This document shows positions 17,296 through 26,832 of a DNA stretch of 64,000 nt, piece by piece (position 1 is the first letter of the stretch; each line of letters begins with the position of its first letter). The notes beneath the pieces are model-generated. The model saw nothing but the letters and a program-made list of their open reading frames with translations. It did no database searches and was not told the DNA's origin. Source of the stretch: Shewanella sp. 10N.286.48.A6. GTDB lineage: Bacteria; Pseudomonadota; Gammaproteobacteria; Enterobacterales; Shewanellaceae. A program made the translations under genes and the position numbers. The stretch covers positions 147,153-211,152 of the forward strand of contig NZ_MCVI01000016.1 of the NCBI RefSeq assembly GCF_002873135.1, read 5' to 3'.

Positions 17296-19944
17296 TTAGG
17301 AGCATGATGCTGCAGGTAATCGCTTAATCCACTCGTTGATGAGTGCAACACCTTCATCATGGGACAAGCTACGGCCAATTTCAGGCATACGATCGCCAGG
17401 TTCATTGGTTTCCATACGGAAATGTAAGATTGACTCTTCAGGATTACCCGGAACCACATCAAAACCTAAGCTGCCGCCGCCATAAGCAACAGGTGACTTA
17501 CAAGTACCATGAGAAAATCCTGCATCTTCATCATAACTGCGCCAGTACTCAAGCTTTAAGCCTGTGTTAGAGGCATTACCTTCAGGTCGATGACAATGGG
17601 CACAGTTAATATCTAAGTAGCCTTTAGCAACGGCCATAAGTTCAGTATCCGACATAGAATCAATATTTTCTTCATCGCCATCTTGGAATTTTGGCACCAT
17701 AGGGACAGTGTCTAATTCTGGCACGCCTTGTAAAATACCTGCCGCTTGCCATTTCGCGAGTTGATTCATTGCTCCATCAGCATATGGGTAAGTTTTATTA
17801 AGGTGACGAGCTTTAGGTCCAATGGGCATAAATACCGCATTACTGTCTTCATCGGCTTTAAATTGATGACATTGCTTACATTGATTCATGCTGGGTACGA
17901 CGTAATCAAATGCCAATTCAGCGCCTTTGTGAGTAATGGTTTTTCCTTGAATCGCGCCCGCTTTAGCAATAACAGCATCGGATTTATCGGCTTTCCAAAC
18001 ATAAGGCAGCGCTGTCCAGCCAGTGTCACGATGGATCAGTAATCGTGTTTCAATTAAATCCTCGTTTGCAAATCCACGATTATTAGTGTTTGTTGGTAAA
18101 GCAAAGGTTTTACTGATCACGGTTCCCACAGGGAAGTCGAATGATTCATTTTCGCTGTAGTCGGCGATAGTGCCATCAGGTAAATACACAAAGCGATATT
18201 TACTGGCATGATCGGTAAATAATGGCGTATTAAGATCATAAGGTAAGCCACCCGAGTTTGGCCCATCGGTTGGATTAGCCATATCTGCAAATAGATTATA
18301 ATCAGACAGGTTAGGGCAGTTAGCTTTTAGTAGTGCATCCCAGCTGACATTATCACCACTGGCTTCACATAAGGCTAAATCACCATCGCCTTCAAGGCCG
18401 CCTTCACCTTCACCAATAGAGCCACCGCCACCGATTAAAGTGCCGCCATCACAACCTGCGGTATCATCATCAACACCACAGCCAAATATCTCATCACCAA
18501 AGGTAACGGTATGAACAGGTAGGCTCACTTGGGCGCAGTTCATTAAGTCCATTTGCGTTTTTTCATAAAGCACATCGGCAATACTGGCATCGGTATTATT
18601 ATTGGCATATAAACGGCCAATACTTACCTCACCATTATTTTGCGCACACACGTTATCACTGCCATCGGCTGCAAAAGGTAACTCCTGTAAACCTAAATAG
18701 GCCGCGGTGCCGTTGTTAGAGAACATCTCACCTAAACCATCATATAAAATCCCCGGTAATGCGCCGTGGGTTAATACATAAGCGGTGATGATATCTTTAA
18801 TTAAATAGCCTTTTGGCTTAGTGCCATAATCGCTGATCACGTTGTCATGAATGGAGATATTACGCGGTGTTGGACGCCAGCCATCATCAATAGCTTGGCC
18901 TGGTTGACCATAATTACCCACAAAAGTACTGATATCGGGCTCAGCAATAAAGAAGCTCGAAATAGTTAAGCCAACCGTGTCGTGGTTTGTAATTTCATTA
19001 TTAAAAATTTCTACATCGTCAGTGGATAACACAATCACCCCAGTTCCGGGTGGCACAATATGTACCCCTGCTGGGTTTGATGATGCGTTAGCAAAGTTCA
19101 AGGTATTATTATCGTAAACCTTGTTATTAAAAATACGTACGCTTGAACCATATCTATGGTTATTAATCGGTAAATCGAAGACTAAAATACCGCCGGTATT
19201 ACCCATGGCCTCGTTATCGTAAACGTCGGCATATTTAGAGTTTTCAATTTCAATGCCGGCGACGTTTTCTTTAGCGATATTGCGGCGCACTACAATATAT
19301 TGGGATTGACCAACGTAAATACCGGCATCAGCACTACCGCGAACATAGGTATCTTCAATAAGAATGTTTTCACACTCTACAGGATACAAACCATAAGCAC
19401 CGTTGCCTTCATCAAGTTCGCCTTCCCAAATGGTTGCCAACCTTCTTAAAATAATGCCATTGGTATTTTTGAGTTTAATACCGTTATTTTTGGCTTCGTT
19501 AACGGATAAGTCTTGAATAATAATGTTCATGGCATTTTGAACAAAAATACCATCACCCGAATTGGCCTCAGAAAAATCCAACACGGTTTCATCTTGGCCG
19601 TAACCCATAATGGTAATATTTTTGGCAAAACTGCCGTCGCCGTCTACATCACCATCAAACAGTAAGGTTGATTCTATTTTGAAGTTACCTTTGGGTAATA
19701 CGATAACGTCATTACTTTGGGCGTTGATTAATGCTTCTTGAATACTGATAGTGAGGTTATCACCCGCTTCGACCATGATGGCACCTTCAGGGAAGGTGGG
19801 ACCGGTTTCTGCTGGTGGTTGAACAACGGGTGGGGTTTCGGTGATCTGTGAATCGTTATCATCTGAGCCGCAGCCCGCTAAACTGATTGTGACAGCTGTT
19901 GCTACAAGTGTAGGTACCAGCCAAGGCTTTGTCTTGTTGAACAT
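17296..19944 (-). CDS. Parallel beta-helix / haem c lipoprotein fusion
   Basis: Large lipoprotein (882 aa; lipobox SLAGC at Cys24) with two parts. Residues about 50-420 are a right-handed parallel beta-helix of the TIGR03805 type: repeated turns rich in Asn and Ile/Val such as NIIIQDLSVNEAKNNGIKLK, NILIEDTYVRGSADAGIYVG and YADVYDNEAMGNTGGILVF. After a Gly/Glu/Asp-rich linker (about 495-520), residues about 520-882 are a TIGR03806-like domain with two CxxCH motifs (CKQCH near 690, CAHCH near 783). These families were described as gene pairs, sometimes fused; here a fusion and a further paralogue coexist. Beta-helices of this kind often bind polysaccharides. Function unknown; location probably outer membrane or periplasm. 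Confidence 0.85.
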   Translation of the reverse strand: MFNKTKPWLVPTLVATAVTISLAGCGSDDNDSQITETPPVVQPPAETGPTFPEGAIMVEAGDNLTISIQEALINAQSNDVIVLPKGNFKIESTLLFDGDVDGDGSFAKNITIMGYGQDETVLDFSEANSGDGIFVQNAMNIIIQDLSVNEAKNNGIKLKNTNGIILRRLATIWEGELDEGNGAYGLYPVECENILIEDTYVRGSADAGIYVGQSQYIVVRRNIAKENVAGIEIENSKYADVYDNEAMGNTGGILVFDLPINNHRYGSSVRIFNNKVYDNNTLNFANASSNPAGVHIVPPGTGVIVLSTDDVEIFNNEITNHDTVGLTISSFFIAEPDISTFVGNYGQPGQAIDDGWRPTPRNISIHDNVISDYGTKPKGYLIKDIITAYVLTHGALPGILYDGLGEMFSNNGTAAYLGLQELPFAADGSDNVCAQNNGEVSIGRLYANNNTDASIADVLYEKTQMDLMNCAQVSLPVHTVTFGDEIFGCGVDDDTAGCDGGTLIGGGGSIGEGEGGLEGDGDLALCEASGDNVSWDALLKANCPNLSDYNLFADMANPTDGPNSGGLPYDLNTPLFTDHASKYRFVYLPDGTIADYSENESFDFPVGTVISKTFALPTNTNNRGFANEDLIETRLLIHRDTGWTALPYVWKADKSDAVIAKAGAIQGKTITHKGAELAFDYVVPSMNQCKQCHQFKADEDSNAVFMPIGPKARHLNKTYPYADGAMNQLAKWQAAGILQGVPELDTVPMVPKFQDGDEENIDSMSDTELMAVAKGYLDINCAHCHRPEGNASNTGLKLEYWRSYDEDAGFSHGTCKSPVAYGGGSLGFDVVPGNPEESILHFRMETNEPGDRMPEIGRSLSHDEGVALINEWIKRLPAASCS

Positions 19945-20136
19945 AGCATCTCCTGCTTTTTATTATTTATGTCCTACTCCAGCGTTATACGCCCCAAAGG
20001 AGTGGATACGATTTATTCGTATGTTGTTCAACATGCCTTGGAGGACACTTGTTAATCAATGTGAGATCTGGCCACATTTATTTAACAAGTTTTTTTGATG
20101 TATCTTGCACAAGGAAGGATGATAAAAAAGGAGCAA

Positions 20137-20163
20137 TAAAAAACGGCAGCTAGGCTGCCGTTT
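20137..20163 (-). terminator. Terminator of the DUF3083-like gene
   Basis: AAACGGCAGC-CTA-GCTGCCGTTT with a T-run on the minus strand, 20 bases after the stop codon at 20183. Confidence 0.87.
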
Positions 20164-20182
20164 ATGGGGAGAATAGAGTTAA

Positions 20183-21250
20183 TTATGCTTTATAGCTAAG
20201 GTGTTGATGGAAGCCTACAGTTAAATCGATGTGCTCTTTATCAAAGTCGATGTCACTGATAAATTTACGCATAGCATCTTCAACTTGGTTCATAAAGCGG
20301 CCATAACCACCATCAGCAATATCACTATCACCCGCAACAATGACAAAGCGTATTGCTTCAGTAATGACATTTCCATCCCAATGACAGATAGGCTCAGCAT
20401 CTGTGGCACTAGGGTCAAAACCGATCATTTGAAATTCAGCGGTACTTTGTAAATCTTCAAACTTACTATTACGTACTAAAGGTACTTTACCATTAGCAAC
20501 CACGGCTAATTTATTCAGTTGTTTTGAGCGAGCAGCGTCAATAAATTTTTGGCAAACCTTTTGGTAACTATCGCTAAAATCATTGCGGTTTTCTGCAAGT
20601 AGCTGATTTTTAATTCGGCGACCAACAGGCATAGTGATCTGAACGTAAGAAAGTGCACTGACATCTTCTGGTAATGGGCAGTCACGATGCTGGTAGCGGC
20701 TATTAAGCGCTCTTAGCTTATAACCGTAGGTTTCTTTATGACCTTTATTTTTGGCAAATAGATCATAAGAAATATGCTGGTGATCGCGTATTTTGGTTGC
20801 CAGCTTCTGAGTGGGTAACTGTGGCATTAATGCCTCAGTAAACTCACGAATACGAGCATGAAAGTTTGCTGCTTTGCTGCGAATTTCATCACCCGTTGCT
20901 AAGAAGACTACTTTAAGTTTTTTAGCGCGATAATCAGGAATCATGTGTAAACGGTTTGCTTCATGATGCACCGGGTTATAGAAAAATCGTAACTGCTCTT
21001 GGGTTGAAAAACAGTAAACCTCATTATGAAAACGCACAACAGGGAGTTTATCTGTCGCAACAACATGGACATTATAAAGTTCAAATTTATCCGCGGTTTG
21101 AAAAACCAGCTTAGAAAACTCTTGGTAGCAGTTTTCTAACGTTTCATAATGAGCGATAAACTCATCGGTAAGTGGGAAACCAACGGTAATATATTGATTT
21201 TTTCTGGTCGTAGTAGGTAGGTAAACTTTCTTTTGCCGACTGATAGCCAT
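20183..21250 (-). CDS. Conserved protein, DUF3083-like
   Basis: Protein of 355 aa with no signal peptide or membrane helix, probably cytoplasmic. From memory it resembles DUF3083 proteins, known mainly from Shewanella; this is not verified. Visible features: a basic N-terminus (AISRQKKVYLPTTTRKNQY) and two halves with similar turns. One half has LVFQTADKFELYNVHVVATDKLPVVR; the other has KFIDAARSKQLNKLAVVANG-KVPLVR. This suggests an internal duplication. It is transcribed alone, with its own terminator. No function can be assigned. Confidence 0.7.
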   Translation of the reverse strand: MAISRQKKVYLPTTTRKNQYITVGFPLTDEFIAHYETLENCYQEFSKLVFQTADKFELYNVHVVATDKLPVVRFHNEVYCFSTQEQLRFFYNPVHHEANRLHMIPDYRAKKLKVVFLATGDEIRSKAANFHARIREFTEALMPQLPTQKLATKIRDHQHISYDLFAKNKGHKETYGYKLRALNSRYQHRDCPLPEDVSALSYVQITMPVGRRIKNQLLAENRNDFSDSYQKVCQKFIDAARSKQLNKLAVVANGKVPLVRNSKFEDLQSTAEFQMIGFDPSATDAEPICHWDGNVITEAIRFVIVAGDSDIADGGYGRFMNQVEDAMRKFISDIDFDKEHIDLTVGFHQHLSYKA

Positions 21251-21432
21251 GAGATTTCCTTGTAGTCATAAACAAAATACCAAACCTTATTGCTCAAAAA
21301 CTGTCATTAAGGATTAGTATTTTAGAACGTTTGAACAAAGTTATTTGTGTATCATTCTAAATCCTAAACCTTAAAATAAAATTACTATTTTAGGCTTTTG
21401 TTCTCATTTTTGACTAAATGTTTTAACCTCTG

Positions 21433-22131
21433 TTACTTTTTTACTGCATCGATGATCCATGGACTCATCCATTGCGTAATTTTAGGCTGGGCATCCTCAT
21501 TAGGGTGAATGCCATCTCGTTGCATTAAGTCAGGGTTAGGAGCGATTTCCTGCATAAAAAATGGGATCAGTTCAATATCATAATCACTGGCCAATTGATG
21601 ATAAACATCATTAAACATTTTAGTATATCGAGGACCATAATTTGGCGGCACCATGATTTCAGTAAGTAACACATCGGCGCCACTTTGTTGAGATAACTCA
21701 ATCATTTTTGTAAGATTTGATTTCAGCTGTTTTGGGGGGAACCCACGTAGACCATCATTACCACCAAGCTCAATAACAACAAGGTCAACAGGGCTCGAAG
21801 CCAGTAGATCTGGTAGTCTACGTAATCCGCCAGCTGTGGTTTCACCGCTGACAGAGCCATTAATAATTTGGAATTCGGGCAGGTCATTACGTAACAATTG
21901 TACCCAACCTTGCTCTTCCGACATGCCATAACCTGCACTTAGACTATCGCCAAGGATTAAAACCGTGGCAGCATAGCTAGGTGTCGATGTTAACAACGCG
22001 GATGTGACCAGTGTTGAAAACGACACTGCAGATACCACAACTAAGATGAAAGCCGCATTAAGCAGGCGTTTCGCCGGTAATAATAAGAAGGATCGTATGT
22101 CTACTAATTTTGCAAATAATTCCAGTGCCAT
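21433..22131 (-). CDS. tesA: TesA, periplasmic thioesterase I / lysophospholipase L1
   Basis: SGNH-family esterase (about 232 aa) exported to the periplasm. It hydrolyses acyl thioesters and lysophospholipids in E. coli. Block I GDSLSAGYGM carries the nucleophile Ser (about residue 63), block III is GGNDGLRG, and DGIHPNE supplies Asp and His. A signal-peptide-like hydrophobic stretch ending SYAA precedes the enzyme domain. The start is uncertain: the ATG at 22131 (MALELFAKLVDIR) overlaps the 5' end of the divergent ABC gene by about 35 bases. No later ATG precedes the catalytic domain; GTG or CTG codons further in are alternatives. tesA divergent from a ybbA-type gene is the arrangement also seen in E. 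coli. Confidence 0.9.
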   Translation of the reverse strand: MALELFAKLVDIRSFLLLPAKRLLNAAFILVVVSAVSFSTLVTSALLTSTPSYAATVLILGDSLSAGYGMSEEQGWVQLLRNDLPEFQIINGSVSGETTAGGLRRLPDLLASSPVDLVVIELGGNDGLRGFPPKQLKSNLTKMIELSQQSGADVLLTEIMVPPNYGPRYTKMFNDVYHQLASDYDIELIPFFMQEIAPNPDLMQRDGIHPNEDAQPKITQWMSPWIIDAVKK

Positions 22132-22846
22132 TAATGTAACTAACCTCAATAAAACAGTGGTGACCCAAGAGGGGGAGCTCACTATCCTCAACGGCATTAA
22201 TATGGATGTCAAGCAGGGAGACAGTATTGCTATTCTTGGGCCTTCTGGATCTGGCAAGTCAACCTTACTGGGTTTACTGGCTGCGCTTGATACGCCAACA
22301 TCGGGTGAGATCTATCTTGATGGCCAAGCATTATCGGGCCTGAATGAAGAGCAAAAAGCCGCCTTGAGAAAACAAAAGGTCAGTTTTATTTTCCAATCTT
22401 TTATGTTGGTCGATACCCTTACCGCACTTGAAAATGTCATGCTGCCAGCGGAGCTTGCTGGTGTCAGCAATGCTAAAGAAAAGGCCCAAAGCATGCTGGG
22501 CAGAGTGGGGCTTTCCCATCGTTTGACCCATCTTCCTAAGCAATTATCGGGCGGCGAACAACAACGTGTGGCTATTGCTAGAGCCTTCATTTGCGAGCCT
22601 AAAGTGTTATTTGCTGATGAACCTACCGGAAATTTAGACAGTGTAAACGGCGATAAAATTGCTGATATGTTGTTTGCCTTAAACCAAGAAAGTGATACCA
22701 CGCTGGTGTTAGTGACCCATGATCTTGAGTTGGCTAAACGTTGCAAACGTCAACTGGTGATGGAAAATGGTCATTTGTCTGAACCTGCGATAACGGCTGC
22801 AAACACTAACTCGACGCTTGAAAACGTGACCGAGGAGGCCAGCTAA
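22097..22846 (+). CDS. ybbA: YbbA-like ABC transporter ATPase (LolD/MacB class)
   Basis: Cytoplasmic ATPase (249 aa) of a type VII-like ABC system. Walker A GPSGSGKST lies at residues 48-56, the signature LSGGEQQRVAIARAF is intact, and Walker B is VLFADEPTGNLD. The ATG at 22097 (MSTNFANNSS) is chosen for its SD GAAGGA at 22087-22092; in-frame codons extend further upstream but lie within tesA. It overlaps the permease gene by one base (TAATG). The family moves substrates out of the inner membrane by mechanotransmission; the substrate of YbbAP is not established. Confidence 0.92.
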   Translation: MSTNFANNSSAINVTNLNKTVVTQEGELTILNGINMDVKQGDSIAILGPSGSGKSTLLGLLAALDTPTSGEIYLDGQALSGLNEEQKAALRKQKVSFIFQSFMLVDTLTALENVMLPAELAGVSNAKEKAQSMLGRVGLSHRLTHLPKQLSGGEQQRVAIARAFICEPKVLFADEPTGNLDSVNGDKIADMLFALNQESDTTLVLVTHDLELAKRCKRQLVMENGHLSEPAITAANTNSTLENVTEEAS

Positions 22847-25329
22847 TGGAGTTACAATTAGCGTGGCGTCTGTTTAAAAGAGAATTAATGCAAGGCCAGC
22901 TAGTACTAATTGTATTGGCGATAACCTTGGCTGTGTTATCGGTCAGTGGTCTTGCTCGAGTGAGTGAGCGATTACAAGTTGCCATTAATGGTGAGGCGGC
23001 TAATTTTATCGCCGCTGATCGCATTATTGATTCACCTGTTAAAATTGATGACAAGGTATTGGCGATAGCAGAGTCATTATCGGTTAACTATGTCACCAAT
23101 ATGAAGTTTAACTCCATGGTTTACTCGGGTGACAAATTTCAACTGGTGACCATAAAAGCTGTTGCTGATGGTTATCCACTGCGGGGCGAAATAGAGCTAT
23201 CATCAGGCGCGACTCAAGCACTGCCCGCTAAAGGTGAGGCGTGGTATGAAAATCGCTTAGGGGGGTTACTGAATTACCCCAAAACCCTTGAACTGGGTAA
23301 TATAGAGCTTAATTTAAGCGCTGAGATTAGTCGTTTACCCGATGCAGGCTTTAATCCTTTTGCATCATCACCAGTACTTTTAATGCGTCTTGATGATGTT
23401 GACTCAACAGGCATTATCCAACCAGGTAGTCGAGTCAGTTATATTTATCAATTTGCTGGCGATGCAGCGCAATTAACCAAGTTTGAAAACCAAGTTAAAC
23501 CGCTATTAAATAATAGTCAGCGCTGGGTAGACGTTCAAAGTGGTGATTCACCGATTGCCTCTGCGGTAAAACGTGCCGAACGCTTTTTATTGCTGGCAAG
23601 CTTGTTAGGTATTGCCCTTGCGTGTGCAGCCATTGGTATTGCCGCTCAGCGCTATTGTCAGCGTCATTATGATGTGGTGGCGATGCTTAAAACCTTTGGC
23701 GCTTCAGCTAAGCAAATCCGCAGCTTGTTTGGGTTGCACCTCATGTTGGTAACGGCATTAGGTATTGTCTTAGGTTTAATCGGTGGTGTGCTACTGGATA
23801 TTGGTATTACCCAGTTTTTACCTGCTGAAATAGCGGCTTATTCTCCGCCTTATAGCCGACCAATTCTTCTGGGTGTCAGTACCGGGCTCATCAGTGCATT
23901 TATGTTTTCTGCCTATCCATTGATGCGCTTGTTAGCTATTCCACCATTACGGGTATTACAGCGTCAATTAGAAGGCTTACAGCTAGGCATGTGGCTGCAT
24001 TTGTTGCTGAGTTTAGGGGCGATGGCGCTACTGGGCTACTTATATTCACGCAGTATTGAACTGACCATGACTGTGGTGTTGGCTGTATTGTTATTGGGAG
24101 TGCTGCTTAGCGTGCTGGGCTTTGTGATGATCCGCCTTGGTCACAGCGTTGGCATGAAAACCACCAACCCATTTCAGTTAGCATTAGCGGGTCTGCGCCG
24201 CAGAGCTAGACAAAATGCAGTGCAGTTGGTTGGGTTTAGCAGCGCATTAGTACTTTTACTGACCATTTTGGCGTTAAGACAAGACTTACTCAATGAATGG
24301 CAAAAACAATTACCTGAAAATGCGCCTAACTATTTTCTGGTCAATATCGCCCCAGAAGATGCTAAGCCATTAGATGACTTCTTAGATACTAACAAAATTA
24401 TCGCGACCGATATTTACCCTGTGATCCGTGGTCGCTTAACTCATATTAATGATGAAGAGTTGATCTCGCGAGATGAAGAAAAGTCTGGCATAGAAGGGCG
24501 AGTCGGTATTTCAAGAGAGTTAAATCTGACTTATCGTGACGCCTTGCCGCCTAACAACGACATCACTGAAGGCACATTTAATCAAGCAGATGATGAGGTG
24601 TCGGTCGAGTCAGGTGTAGCAGAGCGCTTAGGCTTAGCCCTTAACGATACCATGACCTTTACTATGGATAATCGGGCGGTTACCGTTAAAGTGACCAGCT
24701 TTAGACAAGTACAGTGGGAAACCTTGCAACCTAATTTCTTTATGATATTTAGGCCTAAAGCCTTAGAAGGTTTTTCGTATACTTCTATGGCGAGCTTTCA
24801 TTTAAATGATGAAGACTTGAAACAGGCGGGCAGTTCGCTAACTGCAAATGCCGTGGTATTGCAGTTAATTCAGCAGTTTCCGACAATTTCGGTTATCGAT
24901 GTTGGCGCTATGGTGCAACAACTTAGACAGATTATTGACCAAGTGTCATTGTCGCTTACCTTAGTGTTGGCACTGGTGTTACTGGCAAGTGCTTTAGTGC
25001 TGATAGCCCAAACGGAAGCAGGAATGGCGACTCGCCAGCGTGAGCTTGCAGTGCTGCGCACCTTTGGCGCTTCAGGCTGGTTACTTCGCTCAGCAACAGG
25101 GCTTGAATTTGCCATCTTGGGGGCTATAGCAGGCCTTTTAGCGGTGATTGTCGCTGAGTTTGCGCTGTACATGCTCAAAACCCAAGTGTTTGAACTTGTG
25201 GTGTACATGCACTGGCCGTGGTGGGCTATCGCCCCAATAGCGGGCGCTGCAGTGGTATCATTCTTAGGCATGTGGCGCTGCAGACAGTTACTTAATCGCT
25301 CCTGCGGTGAGTTACTTAAAGCAGGTTAA
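22846..25329 (+). CDS. ybbP: YbbP-like ABC permease with duplicated FtsX domains
   Basis: Inner-membrane permease (827 aa). An N-terminal helix (about 18-38) is followed by a large periplasmic domain. A first FtsX-type four-helix set lies at about residues 245-365 (VAMLKTFGASAKQIRSLFG), two further helices at about 380-430, and a second FtsX set at 690-820, where VLRTFGASGWLLRSATG mirrors the first. This ten-helix plan fits the YbbP family. It is translationally coupled to the ATPase. A role in lipid or lipoprotein handling near TesA is inferred only from the gene neighbourhood. Confidence 0.92.
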   Translation: MELQLAWRLFKRELMQGQLVLIVLAITLAVLSVSGLARVSERLQVAINGEAANFIAADRIIDSPVKIDDKVLAIAESLSVNYVTNMKFNSMVYSGDKFQLVTIKAVADGYPLRGEIELSSGATQALPAKGEAWYENRLGGLLNYPKTLELGNIELNLSAEISRLPDAGFNPFASSPVLLMRLDDVDSTGIIQPGSRVSYIYQFAGDAAQLTKFENQVKPLLNNSQRWVDVQSGDSPIASAVKRAERFLLLASLLGIALACAAIGIAAQRYCQRHYDVVAMLKTFGASAKQIRSLFGLHLMLVTALGIVLGLIGGVLLDIGITQFLPAEIAAYSPPYSRPILLGVSTGLISAFMFSAYPLMRLLAIPPLRVLQRQLEGLQLGMWLHLLLSLGAMALLGYLYSRSIELTMTVVLAVLLLGVLLSVLGFVMIRLGHSVGMKTTNPFQLALAGLRRRARQNAVQLVGFSSALVLLLTILALRQDLLNEWQKQLPENAPNYFLVNIAPEDAKPLDDFLDTNKIIATDIYPVIRGRLTHINDEELISRDEEKSGIEGRVGISRELNLTYRDALPPNNDITEGTFNQADDEVSVESGVAERLGLALNDTMTFTMDNRAVTVKVTSFRQVQWETLQPNFFMIFRPKALEGFSYTSMASFHLNDEDLKQAGSSLTANAVVLQLIQQFPTISVIDVGAMVQQLRQIIDQVSLSLTLVLALVLLASALVLIAQTEAGMATRQRELAVLRTFGASGWLLRSATGLEFAILGAIAGLLAVIVAEFALYMLKTQVFELVVYMHWPWWAIAPIAGAAVVSFLGMWRCRQLLNRSCGELLKAG

Positions 25330-25378
25330 TAACGCTTGATGAGCAATTAATAGCACTTATATAAATAGGTATTAGTTT

Positions 25379-25405
25379 AAATAGGGAGTTTAACTCCCTA
25401 TTTTT
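25379..25405 (+). terminator. Terminator after ybbP
   Basis: AAATAGGGAGTT paired with AACTCCCTATTT, then a T-run, about 50 bases after the ybbP stop codon. The long perfect stem may also work on the other strand. Confidence 0.85.
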
Positions 25406-25438
25406 ATGCCTTATTACTAATCAAAAGGAGTTTGAAGC

Positions 25439-25735
25439 ATGTTTGCGGTGATATTTAAAGCAACGGTTGGACAACAAGATAAGCATTATTCAGATACTGT
25501 TGCCGTGATGAGGGACCTAGCGTTTAACCATTATAATTGCATCGATTTTATTGCAGTATCAGAAGGGGATAAGGAAATCGCGATTTCATATTGGCATTCA
25601 GAAGCTGATATTCAAGCTTGGCATCAAGATTCAAAACATGCCGTTGCGCAAAAGTTAGGTCAAGATAAGTGGTACCGCGCTTACACGGTTGAAGTTGTCG
25701 AAATTAAAAGGCAATATTCCTTTGATAATCAATAG
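25439..25735 (+). CDS. Antibiotic biosynthesis monooxygenase (ABM)-fold small protein
   Basis: Small protein of 98 aa with the dimeric alpha/beta-barrel pattern of ABM-domain proteins: an N-terminal strand MFAVIFKATV, a central helix with FNHYNCIDFIAVSEGD, then ISYWHSEADIQAWHQDSKHA. YqjZ-type relatives have similar WxSxxDIxAWxxxxxH motifs. The actual reaction is unknown; haem degradation or quinone oxidation occur in distant members. A good SD (AAAGGAG) precedes the ATG. It stands between two terminated or separate genes. Confidence 0.8.
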   Translation: MFAVIFKATVGQQDKHYSDTVAVMRDLAFNHYNCIDFIAVSEGDKEIAISYWHSEADIQAWHQDSKHAVAQKLGQDKWYRAYTVEVVEIKRQYSFDNQ

Positions 25736-25905
25736 TTGTTAACTTAGTTCTACAAGCTTTTTACTGCTATTAATCGAATCATTTAATTATCAAAGTGAGT
25801 TAGTTTTATAACCTGCTGTTATTTAAAATTTGCTATGCTATCAAAACTAAAGATTAGCAGAGCGCGTCATCTGCACTTGCTGCTTGAATAACAAAGGTGA
25901 CTTTG

Positions 25906-26787
25906 ATGATTAATCAAAAATGGTTAACAACTTTTTTAAAACTAGCTGAAGTAGGCCACTTTACCCAAACTGCTGAGCAGTTATTTATGACTCAACCGGG
26001 TGTGAGTCAGCATGTGCAGAAATTAGAAAAGCAGTTGAACGTGAAGTTAATCGAACGCTTTGGTAAGCGCTTTGAGTTAACTTCCGCAGGCATGCAGCTT
26101 CAAGAATATGGTCAATCCTTAGTTAAAGAACAGCAGCAATTATTAACCGATTTACAGCTTGATTCAGAACATGTGGGTGAGTGCCGCTTTGCTTGTTCAG
26201 GTTCATTAGCCTCATTGTTATATCCGCACTTTATTGATTATCAAATCAAACATCAGCAGCTGAATGTTTCAATCGAAGCTGGACCCAATAGAAGGATAAT
26301 AGAGTTATTATCCAATAACGATATTGATATTGGCATTGTGACTCAGCTTGTTTCCGACCCTGAACTTGAAGTGTTAGCCATAGGCTATGAGCACCTTTGT
26401 CTTGTGGTGCCGAAAAGTGAATCAAAAACGGTAATAAATTATGATGAGTTAATGGCGTTGGGCATGGTTGCTCACCCAGATGCGATGCATAATTGGCAGC
26501 AAGTGGTGGCTAATAACTATAAAGATAAACAAGCAATAGAGGTTCGGGTTGTCAGTTATGTTAATCAACTTAACCAAATTTTGTTGCCAGTTTCAAAAGG
26601 CCTAGGTTTTACTGTGTTACCTGAGTTTGCAGTAAAAAGCTTTAGTGATGTAGCGGCAATATCGATTGCTAAGCTTGATAAGCAGGTAAAAGAGCCCTTG
26701 TACATGATTTATAAAAAACATCGACCTTTACCAAAACGTTACCAGTGGTTTATGGATAAAACCACTGAGCTGGTTAACAGTAAATAG
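25906..26787 (+). CDS. LysR-family transcriptional regulator
   Basis: LTTR of 293 aa. The winged HTH is at residues about 3-62 (FLKLAEVGHFTQTAEQLFMT, QPGVSQHVQKLEKQLNVKLI). The substrate-binding domain runs from about residue 90 to the end. The ATG at 25906 is preferred because AAAGG lies 9 bases before it; a GTG at 25897 overlaps this site. The effector and targets are unknown. No divergently oriented partner gene is adjacent, so the usual LysR clue to its regulon is missing. Confidence 0.88.
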   Translation: MINQKWLTTFLKLAEVGHFTQTAEQLFMTQPGVSQHVQKLEKQLNVKLIERFGKRFELTSAGMQLQEYGQSLVKEQQQLLTDLQLDSEHVGECRFACSGSLASLLYPHFIDYQIKHQQLNVSIEAGPNRRIIELLSNNDIDIGIVTQLVSDPELEVLAIGYEHLCLVVPKSESKTVINYDELMALGMVAHPDAMHNWQQVVANNYKDKQAIEVRVVSYVNQLNQILLPVSKGLGFTVLPEFAVKSFSDVAAISIAKLDKQVKEPLYMIYKKHRPLPKRYQWFMDKTTELVNSK

Positions 26788-26832
26788 TGTTCTTGAAGAC
26801 CACAATAATCAGAACTGCACATATCCAAGTGA

